From: JBKPIY01 sp046730475
Lineage (GTDB): Bacteria > Actinomycetota > Thermoleophilia > Solirubrobacterales > 70-9
Assembly (NCBI GenBank): GCA_046730475.1
Contig: JBKPIY010000103.1
Span: forward strand, 1-24,951
DNA: 24,951 nt
Direction: 5' to 3'
Position 1 is the stretch's first letter. Every line of letters starts with the position of its first letter. Both the position numbers and the translations under genes were made by a program. Of the stretch, positions 7,049 through 13,631 are shown piece after piece. The notes beneath the pieces were generated by a model that worked only from the letters and a program-made list of their open reading frames with translations, made no database searches and was not told where the DNA came from.

Positions 7049-8316
7049 GTGCCGGGAATTCGCGCTGGCGCACCGAAGTCTTTCAAGACCGGCGGAAGTT
7101 CGACGTCCCCATCCTCGGTTTGGCCGTTTTCTACCACAGCGATCAGGGTGCGACCAACCGCCACCGCGGTCCCGTTCAGGGTGTGGACCTCCTCCGGTGA
7201 GGCGGCCTTCGAGGGCCGGTAGCGGCAACTCAGGCGCCGCGCCTGGTAGTCGGTCGTGTTCGAGCACGAGGTGAGCTCGCGGTAGCGACCCTCGCTCGGG
7301 ATCCACCCCTCGCAGTCGAACTTCCGGGCCGCCGACGCCCCCAGGTCGCCGACCGGGATGTCGACCACCCGGTACGGGATCTGAAGCCCGGTCAGGATCC
7401 GCTCCTGGATCGCCAGGATCCGCTCGTGCTCCTCCCGCGAGGCCCCGGGCTCGCAGAAGCTGAACATCTCCACCTTGTCGAACTGATGGACTCGGAAGAT
7501 CCCGCGGGTGTCGCGTCCGGCGGCCCCGGCCTCGCGGCGAAAGCAGGTCGAGAACCCGGCATAGCGGAGCGGGAGCCCTCCCGGCTCGAGGATCTGATCG
7601 GCGTGGAGCGAGGCCAGCGACACCTCTGAGGTCCCCACAAGGAAGAGCTGGTCGCGCGGGATCTCGTAGATCATCTCCCTGTCGCCGGGGAAGAACCCGG
7701 TCCCGAACAGCGCCCGCTCGCGGACCAGCACCGGCGGCACCACCGCCGCGAAGCCCTCGTCGCGCAGGAGCTCGAGCGCGAACCGGATCAGCGCCAGCTC
7801 GACGAAGACGAGGTCGCCGAGGAGATAGGCGAAGCGCGAGCCCGACGTCCGGGCGGCGGCCTCCATCTCGATCCAGCCGTGGCGCCGGCCGAGCTCGAGG
7901 TGGTCGGCCGGCTCGAAGTCGAGCCGAGGGCGCTCCCCGACCTCGCGGAGGACCACGGCGTCCTCCTCGGTGAGGCCGTCGGGTGCCTCGGGGTCCGGGA
8001 GGTTGGGGATCGAGGCGCCGAGCCCGCGCAGCGGCTCCTCGACCTGGGCGAGCTCGTCGGTCAGGGTCCTGAGCTCGGCCGAGAGCTCGCGCATCTGGGC
8101 GATCTGGCGCTCGGCGTCGCCGCCGGACCGCTTCGCCTCGGCGATCTCCTCGGACGCCCGGTTCTGCCTCGCGCGTCCCTCCTCGATCCGGCGAAGGAGC
8201 TCACGGCGGCGCTGGTCGAGGCGAAGGAGCTCGTCGAGCGCCTCCGCCGCCCCCCGGCGGGCGAGCGCTGCCCGCGCCGGGGCCGGATCGCGGCGAATCT
8301 GCTTGAGGTCGAGCGT
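7045..8316 (-). CDS. serS: seryl-tRNA synthetase, apparent ACG start
   Basis: The enzyme charges tRNA-Ser with serine in the cytoplasm. The 423-aa product has the usual SerRS layout: an N-terminal tRNA-binding coiled-coil arm (about residues 28-100), then a class II catalytic core. Motif 2 is at FRREAGAAGRDTRGIFR (259-275) and motif 3 near the C-terminus (NGTAVAVGRTLIAVVEN, 381-397). Family proteins begin Met-Leu-Asp-Leu-Lys, and here the codon in the Met position is ACG (8314-8316). No ATG, GTG or TTG exists in frame between the upstream cytochrome stop and codon 75 (ATG 8092-8094), which would delete most of the arm. AGGGGAG stands 4 nt before the ACG. The gene follows the cytochrome c gene after 16 bp and overlaps the response regulator start by 4 nt. 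Identity is certain; the start is deduced. Confidence 0.93.
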   Translation of the reverse strand, partial: TLDLKQIRRDPAPARAALARRGAAEALDELLRLDQRRRELLRRIEEGRARQNRASEEIAEAKRSGGDAERQIAQMRELSAELRTLTDELAQVEEPLRGLGASIPNLPDPEAPDGLTEEDAVVLREVGERPRLDFEPADHLELGRRHGWIEMEAAARTSGSRFAYLLGDLVFVELALIRFALELLRDEGFAAVVPPVLVRERALFGTGFFPGDREMIYEIPRDQLFLVGTSEVSLASLHADQILEPGGLPLRYAGFSTCFRREAGAAGRDTRGIFRVHQFDKVEMFSFCEPGASREEHERILAIQERILTGLQIPYRVVDIPVGDLGASAARKFDCEGWIPSEGRYRELTSCSNTTDYQARRLSCRYRPSKAASPEEVHTLNGTAVAVGRTLIAVVENGQTEDGDVELPPVLKDFGAPARIPGT

Positions 8317-8332
8317 GGCGCTCCCCTGGCCG

Positions 8333-8737
8333 CTACTTGGTGGACTGCGCGGCGGTCGTCGAGTGGCCGGGCTGAGCCTGGACGTCCTGCCCCGCGTACT
8401 TGGAGACGAAGATGGCCACCTTGTCGGCGTCGGGGCCGACGACGATGTTCTGGGGCATGATCGCCCCGGAAAAGCCGCCGTTTCGAATCGCGAAGATGAC
8501 ATCGGCGTAGCTCTCGGTGCGCTGGTCGAGGTTGGGCCCCTGGGCGCGCTCGCTGCGGTTGGAGGTGCCCTGGGTGCCGGCCGGGGTGAGGGTGTGACAG
8601 CCCGAGCAGCGCTCACTGAAGATCACCGCCCCCTGATGGGAGACCGGATCGGAGGTCGGCACCGCGATGCCCTCGGTGCCGCAACCAGCCAGCAGCGGCA
8701 CGGCGCAGAGCGAGATCAGGGCAAGGGTCCCACGCAC
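8333..8737 (-). CDS. lipoprotein c-type cytochrome (monohaem)
   Basis: The product is 134 aa from GTG 8737. A lipoprotein signal peptide with lipobox LAGC places Cys19 as the lipidated residue, so the protein should be anchored to the outer face of the cytoplasmic membrane. The single haem-binding motif CSGCH spans residues 44-48, and Met94 in IMPQN is the likely second axial ligand, as in class I cytochromes c. It would carry electrons between membrane respiratory complexes; no partner oxidase or bc complex is in the window. The Ser/Thr/Gln-rich tail after residue 120 looks flexible. It is the first gene of a minus-strand cluster with serS and the response regulator and is divergent from the flavin reductase-like gene. 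There is no Shine-Dalgarno, but a good -10-like box lies directly upstream. Confidence 0.9.
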   Translation of the reverse strand: MRGTLALISLCAVPLLAGCGTEGIAVPTSDPVSHQGAVIFSERCSGCHTLTPAGTQGTSNRSERAQGPNLDQRTESYADVIFAIRNGGFSGAIMPQNIVVGPDADKVAIFVSKYAGQDVQAQPGHSTTAAQSTK

Positions 8738-8745
8738 GCGGCGGG

Positions 8746-8751
8746 ATCATA
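8746..8751 (-). promoter_or_regulatory. putative -10 element for a leaderless cytochrome c transcript
   Basis: On the minus strand TATGAT, close to the TATAAT consensus, stands 8 nt before the GTG start at 8737. Transcription from it would begin at or next to the start codon, giving a leaderless mRNA, a common actinobacterial arrangement. No clear -35 is visible at 16-18 nt spacing. Confidence 0.4.
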
Positions 8752-8778
8752 TTGAGAAAGCCCAATACCGTTCGCGGG

Positions 8779-9273
8779 GTGTCCGAGCCCGTCGACCCCG
8801 CCGAATTCCGGCTCGCGCTGGGCGCCCTGCCCACCGGGGTGACCGTGGTGACGGCGAGGGGTCCCGGCGGCCCCTCGGGGGCCACCGCGAACGCGGTGAC
8901 CTCGCTCTCGCTCGATCCACCGATGATGCTCGCCTGCCTCGACCGCGGCTCGCGCACCCTGGACGCGGCGCGGGCGGCGGGCCACTTCGGCGTCAATGCC
9001 CTCCCGGCATCGAAGCAGGAGCTGGCGCTTCGGTTCAGTTCCAAGGATCCCCACCCCGAGAAGTGGCGCGGGGTCGAGTGGGAGGAGCGGCTGGGGATGC
9101 CGCGGATCGCGGGCGCCCTCCTCTGGGTGGCCTGCGAGCTCCGCGACCTGATCGACGGCGGCGATCACCTGATCCTCACCGGCAACGTCCTCGAGGCGGA
9201 GGGCGCCGAGGGCGAACCGCTGATCTTCCACCACGGCGGCTACCGCGGCCTCGGCTCGAGGCCCGGCAGCTGA
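8779..9273 (+). CDS. flavin reductase-family protein (FMN-binding split barrel)
   Basis: From GTG 8779 the product is 164 aa, a normal length for the HpaC/ActVB-like flavin reductase family. Family features are the opening FRLALGALPTGVTVVTA (about 10-26), the GATANAVTSLSLDPP flavin-phosphate region, the NALPASKQELALRFSS segment, and the ending FHHGGYRGL. Members reduce FMN or FAD with NAD(P)H for a partner monooxygenase, or act as flavin-bound oxidoreductases. No monooxygenase gene is adjacent, so the physiological partner is unknown. An upstream in-frame TTG at 8752 would add nine residues; GTG 8779 is preferred because it fits the family N-terminus. There is no convincing Shine-Dalgarno; a TACCGT box (8766-8771) lies 7 nt upstream. 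It diverges from the cytochrome c gene. Confidence 0.86.
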   Translation: MSEPVDPAEFRLALGALPTGVTVVTARGPGGPSGATANAVTSLSLDPPMMLACLDRGSRTLDAARAAGHFGVNALPASKQELALRFSSKDPHPEKWRGVEWEERLGMPRIAGALLWVACELRDLIDGGDHLILTGNVLEAEGAEGEPLIFHHGGYRGLGSRPGS

Positions 9274-9311
9274 TCTCGGCCGCGGCCGGGCCACGGGGTC
9301 AGACCCGAGAT
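9273..9311. terminator. inverted repeat between convergent genes, possible bidirectional terminator
   Basis: ATCTCGG (9273-9279) and CCGAGAT (9305-9311) are a perfect 7-bp inverted repeat filling the gap between the flavin reductase stop and the stop of the convergent membrane-protein gene. The enclosed sequence is itself GC-rich and self-complementary (for example GGGT 9296-9299 with ACCC 9303-9306). The position suits a shared terminator; only a weak pyrimidine run follows. Confidence 0.33.
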
Positions 9312-9314
9312 TCT

Positions 9315-9773
9315 CTAGAACGCCGAGCTGGTCCCGGCGGCGCGCAGGGCGAGCAGGAAGATCACCAGGCAGGCGACCGCCATGATCCCCATCTCGCGGC
9401 GGATTATCGCCAGGGCGATGGCGTGCTGGCGCGGCTCGGGCAGGATCTCGAAGTCGAGCTCGCCCAGCTCCTGGGCGGCGGCGCCGGCCCGGATCAGCTC
9501 GGCGAGCAGCGAGACCACCAGCGGCAGGACGCCGTAGAGGTAGTGGAGGCTGGAGGCGGTGTGGCCGCTGAACACGAGGACGAGGCCGAGAGCGGCCTGG
9601 AGGACCACGGTCGCCTGAGCGACCCGCAGCCCGTACCAGAACCCGACGCTCGCCCGGCGGCGCCTCTCAGAGACGGTGGCGGTCCCCCCCAGCCAGAGCA
9701 CGCCTCCCCAAACGCCCGCGATCAGGTTGGCGAGGAGCAGGGCGATCCCGGTGACGAGATGGACGTCGTCCAC
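9315..9773 (-). CDS. four-helix membrane protein of unknown function
   Basis: The product is 152 aa from GTG 9773. Four hydrophobic segments are visible at about residues 6-29, 50-70, 77-95 and 129-146, with a basic loop SERRRR (35-40) after the first, suggesting that loop is cytoplasmic. A hydrophilic, acidic stretch (about 98-115) separates helices three and four. I recognise no functional motif or family. There is no Shine-Dalgarno; TAAGCT lies 9 nt upstream on the minus strand, so the mRNA may have a very short leader. It is transcribed away from the nuo operon, and its start is about 150 bp from nuoA, so the two share an intergenic control region. Coding reality is supported by the clean membrane topology and by codon third-position GC like its neighbours. 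Confidence 0.75.
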   Translation of the reverse strand: MDDVHLVTGIALLLANLIAGVWGGVLWLGGTATVSERRRRASVGFWYGLRVAQATVVLQAALGLVLVFSGHTASSLHYLYGVLPLVVSLLAELIRAGAAAQELGELDFEILPEPRQHAIALAIIRREMGIMAVACLVIFLLALRAAGTSSAF

Positions 9774-9840
9774 GGCGGCGGCAGCTTAGGCCTATCCGGG
9801 GCCGGTCGGCGGGCGGCAAAGCCGCTCAAAGAGGTCGGGA

Positions 9841-9906
9841 TTTTCGCTTGCTGATGCGGAAAAGCACTATGTAGCAATTTGTTACAAACCGGTATATAAG
9901 TCGGTT
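9841..9906 (+). promoter_or_regulatory. AT-rich promoter/operator region of the nuo operon
   Basis: This stretch is markedly AT-rich in a very GC-rich setting and directly precedes nuoA. It contains the short palindrome TTTGT-T-ACAAA (9878-9888), a TATATAAG box (9893-9900) that could be a -10 element, and an AACCG/CGGTT inverted repeat (9887-9891, 9902-9906) flanking that box. TTGCTG (9848-9853) with TAGCAA (9872-9877) at 18-nt spacing is an alternative weak promoter. The role as nuo promoter is inferred from position; the binding protein is unknown. Confidence 0.5.
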
Positions 9907-9921
9907 CGAAGGGCCCACGCG

Positions 9922-10281
9922 ATGCTCCAGAGCTATCTCCCGATCCTCGTCTTCGCCGGCCTCGGGATCGTCGTCGGAGCGACCTTCGTAGTCCTCAACG
10001 GCCTGATCGGTCCCCGTCGGCCAAATACCGCCAAGGAGGAGCCCTACGAGTGCGGGCTCCCGACCCAGGTCACCCGCACCTTCCGGTTCGGGGTGAGCTT
10101 CTATCTGATCGCGATGCTGTTCATCCTGTTCGACATCGAGGTCGTGTTCCTCTATCCGGTCGGGGTCCTCGTGCACGCGGTAAAGAGCGTGTTCGTACTG
10201 GTCGAGATCGGGGTGTTCGTCTTCCTGCTGCTGGTGGCGCTCGCCTTCGTGTGGGCGCGGGGAGCGCTGGATTGGAGATAG
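9922..10281 (+). CDS. nuoA: NADH-quinone oxidoreductase subunit A
   Basis: This 119-aa membrane subunit of complex I has three hydrophobic segments (about 7-29, 58-81, 88-114). The conserved loop around PYECG (Glu43 at residues 41-45) and the charged FDIEVVFLYP segment (Asp71, Glu73) are present; they line the quinone and E-channel region near NuoH. The start is ATG 9922, with GAAGGG about 9 nt upstream. It is the first gene of the operon and follows an AT-rich control region. Its last 10 nt overlap the start of nuoB. Length and motifs are normal. Confidence 0.96.
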   Translation: MLQSYLPILVFAGLGIVVGATFVVLNGLIGPRRPNTAKEEPYECGLPTQVTRTFRFGVSFYLIAMLFILFDIEVVFLYPVGVLVHAVKSVFVLVEIGVFVFLLLVALAFVWARGALDWR

Positions 10282-10985
10282 AGCGAAACGCCGGCACCGA
10301 TCTCCGGACGAGCCAGGTGCGGGCGCGCGATCTCCTCCGCGGAGAGATCGCCGAGGAGGACCTCGAGGGATACGTGACCGAGCGGGTGGTGACGACGAAG
10401 CTCGAGACCGCCTTCAACTGGGCCCGCTCGAACGCGATCTTTCCGGCCACCTTCGGACTCGCCTGCTGCGCGATCGAGATGATGTCGCTGCCCACCTCGC
10501 GCTACGACATCGCGCGCTTCGGCGCCGAGGCCTTCCGGGCGTCGCCGCGCCAGGCCGACCTGCTGGTCCTCTCGGGCCGGGTGTCGATCAAGATGGCCCC
10601 CGTCGTCCGCCGTATCTACGACCAGATGCTGGAGCCCAAGTGGGTGATCTCGATGGGCGCCTGCTCCTCCTCGGGCGGGATGTTCGCCAACTACGCGGTC
10701 GTCCAGGGCGCCGACAAGTTCATGCCGGTCGACCTCCACGTCCCCGGCTGCCCGCCCCGGGCCGAGGCGCTTCTGCACGGGTTCAACAAGCTCCAGCGCC
10801 TGATCCGGGGGGAGCCCGATCTCGGCTGGCGCCAGCGCTACAACGCGGTCGGGACCGAGGAGTGGGCCCGCGGCGAGTCCGGCAGCCCCACCCGCGAGGC
10901 GCTCGAGGCGGCCCGCAGGGTGGCGGCGATGGAGCCGTTCGAGCCGGGTGTGAGCCCGAGCTCCGCGCGGGGAGACCGCCCCTGA
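10272..10985 (+). CDS. nuoB: NADH-quinone oxidoreductase subunit B (cluster N2)
   Basis: This is the peripheral-arm subunit that holds [4Fe-4S] cluster N2, the last electron carrier before quinone. The ligands are the tandem Cys65-Cys66 in GLACCAIEM, Cys131 in GACSSSGGMF, and Cys160 in HVPGCPPR. The product is 237 aa. The start is TTG 10272, inside nuoA with a 10-nt overlap; GGGGAG at 10258-10263 is a good ribosome site, and no ATG or GTG fits the family N-terminus. The C-terminal ~40 residues after YNAVGTEEW are a variable, probably flexible extension. The TGA overlaps the nuoC ATG by one base. Confidence 0.96.
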   Translation: MEIERNAGTDLRTSQVRARDLLRGEIAEEDLEGYVTERVVTTKLETAFNWARSNAIFPATFGLACCAIEMMSLPTSRYDIARFGAEAFRASPRQADLLVLSGRVSIKMAPVVRRIYDQMLEPKWVISMGACSSSGGMFANYAVVQGADKFMPVDLHVPGCPPRAEALLHGFNKLQRLIRGEPDLGWRQRYNAVGTEEWARGESGSPTREALEAARRVAAMEPFEPGVSPSSARGDRP

Positions 10986-11527
10986 TGCCGGACCCCGCCG
11001 GCCTCGAGCTGATCGCCCAGGAGATCAACGCGGCCCACGAGGGGACCGTGGTCGAGACCTCGCACGAGCACGGCGCCGCCACCCTGATCGTCGACGCCGC
11101 CCACGTCCTCGACGCGCTGCGCTGGCTCCGCAGCACCCCGGGCCAGGCCTATCGGTTCCTCTCCAGCCTCCACGCCGCCGACTACCTGCCCGCCCAGCCG
11201 CGGTTCGCGATCCACTACGAGCTCCTCAACATGGCGCGGGTCGAGCGGATCCACGTCAAGGCCCTGCTGGCGAGTCCGAGGGCGACCAACGGCTCCCAGG
11301 AGCTTCCCGAGATCGGCTCCTGCGTCGAGCTGTTCCCAACCGCCGAGTTCCAGGAGCGCGAGGCCTATGACTTCTTCGGGATCCGGTTCCTGGGCCACCC
11401 CGACCTGCGCCGGATCCTGATGCCCGAGGACTATGTCGGCTGGCCCCTGCGCCGCGACTTCCCGATCGGCGGCGAGCCCGTCCTGTTCACCTACAACGAG
11501 CCCGAGATCCCGCGCTGGTACGAGTGA
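10985..11527 (+). CDS. nuoC: NADH-quinone oxidoreductase subunit C
   Basis: This 180-aa peripheral-arm subunit corresponds to the 30-kDa subunit of complex I. The signature region EREAYDFFGIRFLGHPDLRR and the following MPEDYVGWPLRRDFPI are intact near the C-terminus. It has no cofactor and braces NuoD and NuoB. ATG 10985 overlaps the nuoB stop (TGATG), and its own TGA overlaps the nuoD ATG in the same way. NuoC is a separate gene here, not fused to NuoD as in E. coli. Confidence 0.95.
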   Translation: MPDPAGLELIAQEINAAHEGTVVETSHEHGAATLIVDAAHVLDALRWLRSTPGQAYRFLSSLHAADYLPAQPRFAIHYELLNMARVERIHVKALLASPRATNGSQELPEIGSCVELFPTAEFQEREAYDFFGIRFLGHPDLRRILMPEDYVGWPLRRDFPIGGEPVLFTYNEPEIPRWYE

Positions 11528-12819
11528 TGCCCGACGACCACCGTCAGCACCTGATCACCGAGCACGGCCTCTTCCCCGACGACGAGGACCCCGCCGCCGC
11601 CACCCTCCATCGCGCCGTCGGGGCGGGGGAGCGGGAGGCGGAGCAGCGGCCGGCTGAGGAGGTGATGACGATCAACGTCGGCCCGCACCATCCCGCCACC
11701 CACGGGGTCCTGCGGCTGATCGTCACCCTCGAGGGCGAGCGCGTCCTCGACCTGAAGCCGGTGGTGGGCTACGTCCACACGGGGATCGAGAAGTCCTGCG
11801 AGGACAAGAGCTACTGGAAGGTGATCCCGTTCGTCGAGCGGATGGACTACCTCTCCTACTTCTTTCAGATGGAGGCGTTCTGCGGCTGCGTCGAGCGCCT
11901 GCTCGGGATCGAAATCCCCGACCGCGCCAAGTACCTGCGCGTGCTCCACCTCGAGCTCAACCGCCTGCACTCGCACCTGGTCTGGCTCGGGACATCGGCC
12001 CTCGACCTCGGCGCGATCTCGATGTTCTGGTACTGCTTCCGCGAGCGGGACAAGATCCTCGACCTGTTCGAGATGTCGACCGGTCAGCGGATGCACACCC
12101 GCTACTTCCAGGTCGGCGGCGTCTTCGAGGACATTCCGGTCGGGTTCGCCGAGAAGCTCCGCGGGTTCCTCGCCGAGATGCCGAGCCGGATCGACCAGTA
12201 CGAGGCGCTGCTCGACCGCAACGAGATCTTTCTCCGGCGAACCCGAAACGTCGGGATCGTCCCCCGCGAGCGGCTGCTCGAGCTGGGGGTGACCGGACCG
12301 CTGCTCCGCGCCGCCGGCGAGCCGTGGGACCTGCGCAAGACCACCGACTACCTCTGCTACCGCGACCTCGACTTCAAGATCCCGGTGGGGACCGTCGGCG
12401 ATGGCTACGACCGCTACCGGGTGAGGCTGACCGAGATGCGGGAGTCGGTGCGCCTGGTCGAGCAGGCGCTCGAGGGACTTCCCGAGGGCCCGGTGATCGC
12501 CGACGAGCGCAAGGTGGTGCTGCCGCCCCGCCACGAGCTCTCGACCTCGATGGAATCGCTGATCCACCACTTCAAGCTCGTTACCGAGGGATTCCGCGTG
12601 CCGCCGGGCGAGCTCTACTATGCGATCGAGTCGCCCCGGGGCGAGCTCGGCTGCTTCGTGGTCGCCGACGGCTCCTCGAAGCCGGCGAGGGTCCACTTCC
12701 GCGATCCCTCCTTCGTCAACCTCCAGGCGTTCCGGGAGATGTCGGTCGGCGGCCTGGTCGCGGACATGATCCAGAACCTGGCGATGCTCGACCCGATCCT
12801 CGGGGGGATCGACCGGTGA
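11527..12819 (+). CDS. nuoD: NADH-quinone oxidoreductase subunit D
   Basis: This 430-aa 49-kDa-type subunit forms the quinone-reduction site with NuoB. The quinone-site loop GPHHPATHG is at residues 52-60, and the RMDYLSYF segment carries the tyrosine expected to contact the quinone headgroup. The typical second residue of the loop is Gln in many homologues; here it is His54. The ATG at 11527 overlaps the nuoC stop; a GTG one codon earlier is also possible. The first 46 residues are an acidic extension before the conserved core, and an internal ATG (11665, Met47) begins exactly at the core, so a shorter form cannot be excluded. The stop overlaps the nuoE GTG by 4 nt. Confidence 0.96.
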   Translation: MPDDHRQHLITEHGLFPDDEDPAAATLHRAVGAGEREAEQRPAEEVMTINVGPHHPATHGVLRLIVTLEGERVLDLKPVVGYVHTGIEKSCEDKSYWKVIPFVERMDYLSYFFQMEAFCGCVERLLGIEIPDRAKYLRVLHLELNRLHSHLVWLGTSALDLGAISMFWYCFRERDKILDLFEMSTGQRMHTRYFQVGGVFEDIPVGFAEKLRGFLAEMPSRIDQYEALLDRNEIFLRRTRNVGIVPRERLLELGVTGPLLRAAGEPWDLRKTTDYLCYRDLDFKIPVGTVGDGYDRYRVRLTEMRESVRLVEQALEGLPEGPVIADERKVVLPPRHELSTSMESLIHHFKLVTEGFRVPPGELYYAIESPRGELGCFVVADGSSKPARVHFRDPSFVNLQAFREMSVGGLVADMIQNLAMLDPILGGIDR

Positions 12820-13631
12820 GCCCGAACGTACCCCGCCCCAGGGCCGGGCCCGAGCGCGAGCGCTGGCCGGGCACGATCGATGTCGAGCGCGAGCTCGCGC
12901 CGGCCGGCTCCCACCCGGGTGGCGCGCGGCCGATGCCCGCCGAGCAGGCCCGCGGCGAGGAGCGCCACCCCGACCGCGACCCGGCGCCGGTGCCCGAGCC
13001 CGCCGGGGTCGAGGTCCCCACCGCCCTGCGGCGCGAGATCGAACGGGCGATGCGCCGCTATCCCGAGAAGCGATCCGCGGCGATCCCGGCCCTGTGGGCG
13101 ATTCAGCGCCGCTACGGCTGGTGCACCCCCGAGGGGATCCGCGAGGCGGCGACGGTGATGGGGGTCACCCCGGGCTATCTCCAGTCGGTGGCCAGCTTCT
13201 ACGACCTCTTCCACCTCGAGCCGCAGGGCGAGCACGAGGTCCTCGTCTGCACCAACATCTCCTGCTGGCTTCGGGGCGGCGACAAGCTGCTCGACGCCTT
13301 CTGCGAGGCGGCGGGCGCCGAGCCCGGGGGGAGCTCCGCCGACGGCAGGCTCTACGTGAACCGGTTCGAGTGCCTGGGCGCCTGCGATCTGGCGCCGATG
13401 GCCTCGATCGACGAGCGCTACTACGGTCCCCTCGAGGCCGCCGATGCCGCGGCGGCGGTCGAGCAGCTCCGCAACGGGGACGCCGAGGTACTGCCGGGGA
13501 AGCGGCTCGAGGACCGCGGGGCCGCCGGCGGCAGGCGGGCGGCGGCCGACAAGCGGATCACCGGGCACCCGGTTAACAAGCCGATTCGTCCGCGCCCGAA
13601 GAGCGCCACCCGAGGGGCGAATCGCAAGTGA
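12816..13631 (+). CDS. nuoE: NADH-quinone oxidoreductase subunit E (cluster N1a)
   Basis: This NADH-module subunit with a thioredoxin-like fold holds [2Fe-2S] cluster N1a. The ligands Cys145 and Cys150 (CTNISC) and Cys186 and Cys190 (ECLGAC) are intact. At 271 aa it is much longer than the ~160-220 aa common in the family: about 65 Pro/Arg/Glu-rich residues precede the core, and about 45 basic residues follow it. GTG 12816 overlaps the nuoD stop as GTGA; an internal ATG at 12933 (Met40) would shorten the leader. The stop overlaps the nuoF GTG by 4 nt. The extensions look disordered; the catalytic core is complete. Confidence 0.94.
   Translation: MSPNVPRPRAGPERERWPGTIDVERELAPAGSHPGGARPMPAEQARGEERHPDRDPAPVPEPAGVEVPTALRREIERAMRRYPEKRSAAIPALWAIQRRYGWCTPEGIREAATVMGVTPGYLQSVASFYDLFHLEPQGEHEVLVCTNISCWLRGGDKLLDAFCEAAGAEPGGSSADGRLYVNRFECLGACDLAPMASIDERYYGPLEAADAAAAVEQLRNGDAEVLPGKRLEDRGAAGGRRAAADKRITGHPVNKPIRPRPKSATRGANRK

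Noticed and set aside
8317..8616. serS beginning far upstream at an ATG within the cytochrome c gene
   Set aside because: It would add about 75-100 residues read out of frame through the cytochrome gene, with no resemblance to seryl-tRNA synthetases.
9878..9888. TTTGTTACAAA as a Rex (NADH-sensing) operator for nuo
   Set aside because: Rex sites known from Streptomyces and others are longer, with TTGTGA and TCACAA-like halves and a 6-nt spacer. This palindrome has the wrong halves and spacing; it is kept only as an unassigned inverted repeat.
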